From G965233625 sp965233625 (GTDB taxonomy: Bacteria; Planctomycetota; Planctomycetia; Pirellulales; Pirellulaceae), in assembly GCA_965233625.1 (NCBI GenBank), contig OZ247499.1, positions 2,666,001 through 2,730,000 on the forward strand: DNA of 64,000 nt, read 5' to 3'. Of this stretch, positions 60,562 through 64,000 are shown one piece after another. Under the pieces are notes generated by a model. That model saw only the letters and a list, made by a program, of their open reading frames with translations, did no database searches and was not told the DNA's origin. Within the stretch, counting starts at the first letter, position 1, and every line of letters begins with the position of its first letter. The position numbers and the translations under genes were made by a program.

Positions 60562-63030
60562 ATGCAACGATTCACAAGCGTCATCTTCGCCGCTCTGCTC
60601 CTTCACTGCGTTCTGTCCGCAGACGCGCTCGCGGCGGAAAGCGATGCCGGGAAAAAGGTGGATTTCGCCCGCGATATTCTGCCCGTGCTGTCGAACAAAT
60701 GCTTCACCTGTCACGGTCCCGATGGGCACGAAGATACGGAATTGCGGCTCGATTCATTCGCCGGCGCCACCTCGGACGAGAATGGCAACCCGGCGATCAA
60801 TCTAAAGAACCTGACGGACAGTGAGATTTTGCATCGCATCCACAGCGCGGACGATCCCATGCCGCCGGAAGATGCTGATAAGCAGCTTACCACAGCCGAG
60901 CGCGAACGCCTGACACGCTGGATCAAACAGGGCGGAAAGTACGCACAGCACTGGGCGTTCGTGGCGCCCGTAAAGAAAACACCCGCCGGGCTGGAAGACG
61001 CCCCCGGCAGCCAGGTGATCGATGCATTCATCGGCCGTCAACTGAAACAGCAGAACGCAGACTTCGCCCCGGCAGCCACGTTGCCCACGCTGGCAAGACG
61101 GGCGTCGCTCGTCCTGACCGGACTTCCGCCCACACCTGATGCGCTCAAACAGTTCCTCCAAGATGCATCCGCCAACGGGCGCCAGGCAGCGTACGCACGC
61201 TTTGTTGATAGGCTTCTAGCCAGCCCGCAATACGGCGAACATCAGGCCCGTTACTGGCTGGATGCTATCCGCTACGGTGATACGCACGGTCTGCATCTGG
61301 ATAACCGGCGGGGCATCTATCCGTTCCGCGACTGGGTCGTCCGCGCGTTCAATCAGAATCTACCGCTGGACGACTTCATTACCTGGCAACTGGCGGGCGA
61401 TCTGCTGGAAGACCCGACGCTGCAGCAGCAGGTGGCCACCGGCTTTGTGCGGATGAACCCCACCACGTCAGAAGGCGGCGCCATCGCTGCGGAGTTTCAG
61501 GCAAAGAACAACTTCGACCGCACGGAAACGCTCGGCACGGTGCTGCTGGGTCTGACAATGACCTGCGCCCGCTGTCACACGCACAAGTACGACCCGGTGC
61601 CGCAGCAGGAATACTACCGGCTGATGGCGTTTTTCAATAGCACCGCAGAGCGGTCGATGGATGGCAACTCGTACACCTACGGCCCGGTCATCAAGGCGCC
61701 CGCCAATCAGAAAGCGTGGGACGAATGGGAAGACATCCAGAACCAGCGTGACAAACTTCTGTCACAGGTCACGGAAGAAACCTTGCAGCAACTTCCCGCT
61801 GCGGAAATGAAAAAGTGGCAGGCGGCCAACCGCCGGCAGAAGCTGGAAATGCTGGCCGCAGCGAACGGTCCGTTCAAAGACTCGCCCCTTCGCGCCGATG
61901 CGGAAACAGTCTTCAGCCGCCTGCTCGCCGCGGAGAAAGCGTTCACCACAACGCTGGTCGCCAAGGATCTGCCCAAGCCGCGCGTTACGAAGGTCCTACA
62001 CCGGGGTGAATACAATCAGCCGGTGGGCGAAGCATTGCAGCCGGGCATCATCAACGTCATGGGTCCGCTTCCCAGCGGCGCCCCTAGCAACCGCCTGGGT
62101 CTGGCGCAGTGGCTGACGTCGCGTCAGCATCCTGTCGTATCGCGCGTGCTGATTAACCGCGTGTGGCAGCGTACCTTTGGCGAAGGTCTGGTCCGCACGC
62201 CGGAGGACTTTGGCCTGCAAGGTCAGCAGCCTACGCATCCTGAATTACTTGACTGGCTGGCGGTGGAATTGCAAGACAGCGGCTGGGATCTTAAGAAGAT
62301 GCTGCGCATGATGGTCACCAGCCGCACCTTCCAGCAGAGTTCCAGAATGCGGCCGGAACTCAACGACCCGGCCAATCGCCTGTTCGGCCGCGCCATGCGC
62401 CGACGGCTCGATGCGGAAGTGCTGCGCGACATGGGCCTGTGGGCCAGCAACCTGCTCGACCCGCAGATGGGCGGCGAAGGCGTGAAACCGTATCAACCGT
62501 CTGGCCTCTGGCAGGCGTTGGCGCACCCGGCCAGCAACACCAAAAAGTACGTCCGCGATAAGGGCGACCCGCTGTACCGCCGCAGCTTGTATGTGTACTG
62601 GAAACGCACCAGCCCACATCCCATGATGACCCTGTTTGACGCGCCCAGCCGCGAGCTAAGTTGCGTCAAACGCTCCCGCACCAGCACTTCGCTGCAATCG
62701 CTGGCGCTGCTCAACGAGACGCAGCGGGTGGAGATGGCCCGTAAACTTGCCGGGCGCCTACTTGCTGAAAAACCGACGGACGAAGCCAGACTGGACCTGC
62801 TGTTCACCTTGCTTGCTTCGCGTTCTCCGAATGCGAAAGAGCGGCAGGCATGCACCAAGCTGCTGACCATTATGAAACAGCGTTACCAGGAATCGCCAGA
62901 AGAAGCCGCCGGGCTGTTGAAGACGGGCGACGCCCCGTTGAATCCTGACCTTAACCCGGTCGAAGCCGCCGCCTGGACGCAGGTCGCCATCACGGTGTTA
63001 GCCAGCGATGTTGCGATTATTCTCTATTAG
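60562..63030 (+). CDS. Planctomycete cytochrome c (PSCyt1)/DUF1549/DUF1553 secreted protein
   Basis: An 822-residue exported protein. Signal peptide about 1-25. The PSCyt1 domain has a heme site Cys47-Cys50-His51 in KCFTCHGPDG. DUF1549 (about 150-360) includes LARRASLVLTGLPPTPDALKQ and a second CXXCH-like site TCARCHTHKYDP. A helical linker (about 400-500) follows, then DUF1553 (about 505-800), with VSRVLINRVWQRTFGEGLVR, TPEDFGLQGQQPTHPELLDW and MMVTSRTFQQSS. These multidomain proteins typify planctomycetes, and electron transfer in the periplasm is assumed. The usual DUF1501 partner is absent. Full length compared with the shorter DUF1549/DUF1553 protein at 27572. Confidence 0.92.
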   Translation: MQRFTSVIFAALLLHCVLSADALAAESDAGKKVDFARDILPVLSNKCFTCHGPDGHEDTELRLDSFAGATSDENGNPAINLKNLTDSEILHRIHSADDPMPPEDADKQLTTAERERLTRWIKQGGKYAQHWAFVAPVKKTPAGLEDAPGSQVIDAFIGRQLKQQNADFAPAATLPTLARRASLVLTGLPPTPDALKQFLQDASANGRQAAYARFVDRLLASPQYGEHQARYWLDAIRYGDTHGLHLDNRRGIYPFRDWVVRAFNQNLPLDDFITWQLAGDLLEDPTLQQQVATGFVRMNPTTSEGGAIAAEFQAKNNFDRTETLGTVLLGLTMTCARCHTHKYDPVPQQEYYRLMAFFNSTAERSMDGNSYTYGPVIKAPANQKAWDEWEDIQNQRDKLLSQVTEETLQQLPAAEMKKWQAANRRQKLEMLAAANGPFKDSPLRADAETVFSRLLAAEKAFTTTLVAKDLPKPRVTKVLHRGEYNQPVGEALQPGIINVMGPLPSGAPSNRLGLAQWLTSRQHPVVSRVLINRVWQRTFGEGLVRTPEDFGLQGQQPTHPELLDWLAVELQDSGWDLKKMLRMMVTSRTFQQSSRMRPELNDPANRLFGRAMRRRLDAEVLRDMGLWASNLLDPQMGGEGVKPYQPSGLWQALAHPASNTKKYVRDKGDPLYRRSLYVYWKRTSPHPMMTLFDAPSRELSCVKRSRTSTSLQSLALLNETQRVEMARKLAGRLLAEKPTDEARLDLLFTLLASRSPNAKERQACTKLLTIMKQRYQESPEEAAGLLKTGDAPLNPDLNPVEAAAWTQVAITVLASDVAIILY

Positions 63031-63045
63031 CTTCAAGCGTTTCCG

Positions 63046-64000
63046 TTACGGCAACGGGATATCTTTGAGTTCGAAATCAACCGTTTTCTTCACAATGGCG
63101 GCCGGTGTCTGGAAGACAAAAGTATAGCCATCAAGGCTGCCGCCGGTGTCGAAGATGTAGATGAAGCCGGCTTCGTTGGCGCCGGTTTCCGATCGCTCGA
63201 CCCCGTCGTTTTCAACGCGGCGGCCATCGGCATCCAGCAGGTACGCGCGGATGTTGGAATCTAGATTGCTGTGCGAAGCCAGCGCGTCGTTGGCTTTGTC
63301 AAAGCGGACGCGGACCTGGATATCGAACAGCTCATTGTTCTTCACGGCACGGTCGAACGTGACGGTTACGCCCGCTCGCTGCTGATCCAGACCTTTAATA
63401 CGGCTGAGACCCGTGAACTCGAAGGATTCGATGCGGCCGGGGATTAGCGTCTCGAGACTGCCTTTGACGGACGCCAGTTTTTTGGCACCGCGTGGGGCAA
63501 GGGATAGCGGCATCTCCATTTCCGCCGAGGCAACCTCGGTGATCACGGTTGCTTCCAGTTGCCGTCCGCGGCCGTCCAGTGACAGGGTCTTGTCATCGTC
63601 GGTCTGTACTTTCAGATTCTCGGCGGGCAGCACGATGGAAACGGGATGAATCCGCGGCTCCCATTCCAGACGCATGGTCAGCCGCATACCGTCCAGCGCC
63701 GGATTCTGCAGCTCGCGCACTGCTTCGATCCGCAGCGGTGTGAAACGGAAGATGCTGTTATGCGCGGCGCCTTCGCGTGTTGCGGCGCCATCGGGACGGG
63801 CGGTCAATTGCAACGAACCACGCTGCCCGCTGTAAGGATTCACATCCAGGTTGGCCTGGTCCAGCAGGTTATCCAGCGCCTGCCAGAAAGGCGTCTCTTT
63901 GAAGGCGGCGGTAACCTGCATCTCGCGGCCGGTGGTTCCTTCAAAACGGTTGCCGGTCTGCTTCTCAATGGCTTTGAGCGCTTCGCCCAGCGTCATCTCG
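63046..64000 (-). CDS. Hypothetical protein with STN/secretin-like N-terminal region (partial, 5' end outside window)
   Basis: The frame is open to the right edge, so the N terminus is missing; the ATG at 63996 is probably internal. The first visible part, MTLGEALKAIEKQTGNRFEG, resembles the STN/secretin short domain found in TonB-linked and secretin proteins. The remainder (about 310 residues) is beta-rich with no recognised family; it may be a planctomycete periplasmic protein. Convergent with the cytochrome gene, whose stop is 15 bases away. Confidence 0.65.
   Translation of the reverse strand, partial: EMTLGEALKAIEKQTGNRFEGTTGREMQVTAAFKETPFWQALDNLLDQANLDVNPYSGQRGSLQLTARPDGAATREGAAHNSIFRFTPLRIEAVRELQNPALDGMRLTMRLEWEPRIHPVSIVLPAENLKVQTDDDKTLSLDGRGRQLEATVITEVASAEMEMPLSLAPRGAKKLASVKGSLETLIPGRIESFEFTGLSRIKGLDQQRAGVTVTFDRAVKNNELFDIQVRVRFDKANDALASHSNLDSNIRAYLLDADGRRVENDGVERSETGANEAGFIYIFDTGGSLDGYTFVFQTPAAIVKKTVDFELKDIPLP

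Overview
The window looks like chromosome from a planctomycete (Planctomycetaceae-like). The signs are three DUF1559 prepilin-type proteins with a C-terminal H-X9-DG motif, two DUF1549/DUF1553 proteins (one with a planctomycete cytochrome-c domain), TIGR02996 proteins, many small Ig-like lipoproteins, a Tat-exported Gfo/Idh/MocA oxidoreductase, a sulfotransferase, and a giant secreted protein. No rRNA, tRNA, CRISPR array or intact insertion sequence was seen.

Layout. 1-1.6 kb: a lipoyl-carrier gene (cut by the window edge) overlapping a HemN/HemW-like radical SAM gene. 2.0-6.9 kb: a signalling operon of a thioredoxin-like protein, a membrane hybrid histidine kinase and a REC/HD-GYP regulator. 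7.0-9.7 kb: a hypothetical gene, holA and an HtrA-type protease. 9.8-12.3 kb: an AlkC/AlkD-like repair protein and a DadA-like oxidoreductase. 12.3-15.0 kb: a LacI-family regulator with two tandem palindromic operators, followed by a DUF1559/lipoprotein pair. 15.2-18.9 kb: an accessory stretch with two TIGR02996 proteins, a hypothetical, an HNH nuclease, a relic of a P27-type phage terminase small subunit and a PD-(D/E)XK-like nuclease. 19.1-22.3 kb: DUF1559, lipoprotein and Kelch genes closed by a terminator. 22.3-27.4 kb, minus strand: sialidase-like protein, trpG/pabA, cdsA, uppS and purA. 27.6-35.7 kb: a DUF1549/DUF1553 protein, two lipoproteins, a sulfotransferase, a third DUF1559/lipoprotein pair and dcd.

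36-43.3 kb, plus strand: FixJ-like regulator, dprA, HEAT protein, coiled-coil lipoprotein, ispD, SGNH hydrolase and a membrane serine protease. 43.4-46.2 kb: a HEAT lipoprotein and an extremely acidic, Tyr-rich secreted repeat protein with its own terminator. 46.6-48.9 kb: convergent pyrD and pyrC. 49-53.8 kb: a small membrane protein, a cupin, two Gfo/Idh/MocA oxidoreductases, dispersed repeats and a YhiN-type flavoprotein. 54-63 kb: a 2142-residue exported protein with remote alpha-2-macroglobulin-like features but no thioester, ended by a textbook terminator, then a cytochrome-DUF1549-DUF1553 protein. A planctomycete hypothetical runs off the right edge.

How the genes fit together. Housekeeping genes (holA, purA, pyrD, pyrC, dcd, ispD, uppS, cdsA, dprA) alternate with envelope and secretome genes. 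The best candidates for undescribed biology are the 2142-residue protein, the acidic Tyr-rich protein, the recurrent DUF1559/lipoprotein module (once apparently under a LacI-type regulator), the lipoyl-carrier/radical SAM pair, and the phage-derived nuclease/terminase remnant at 17-19 kb.
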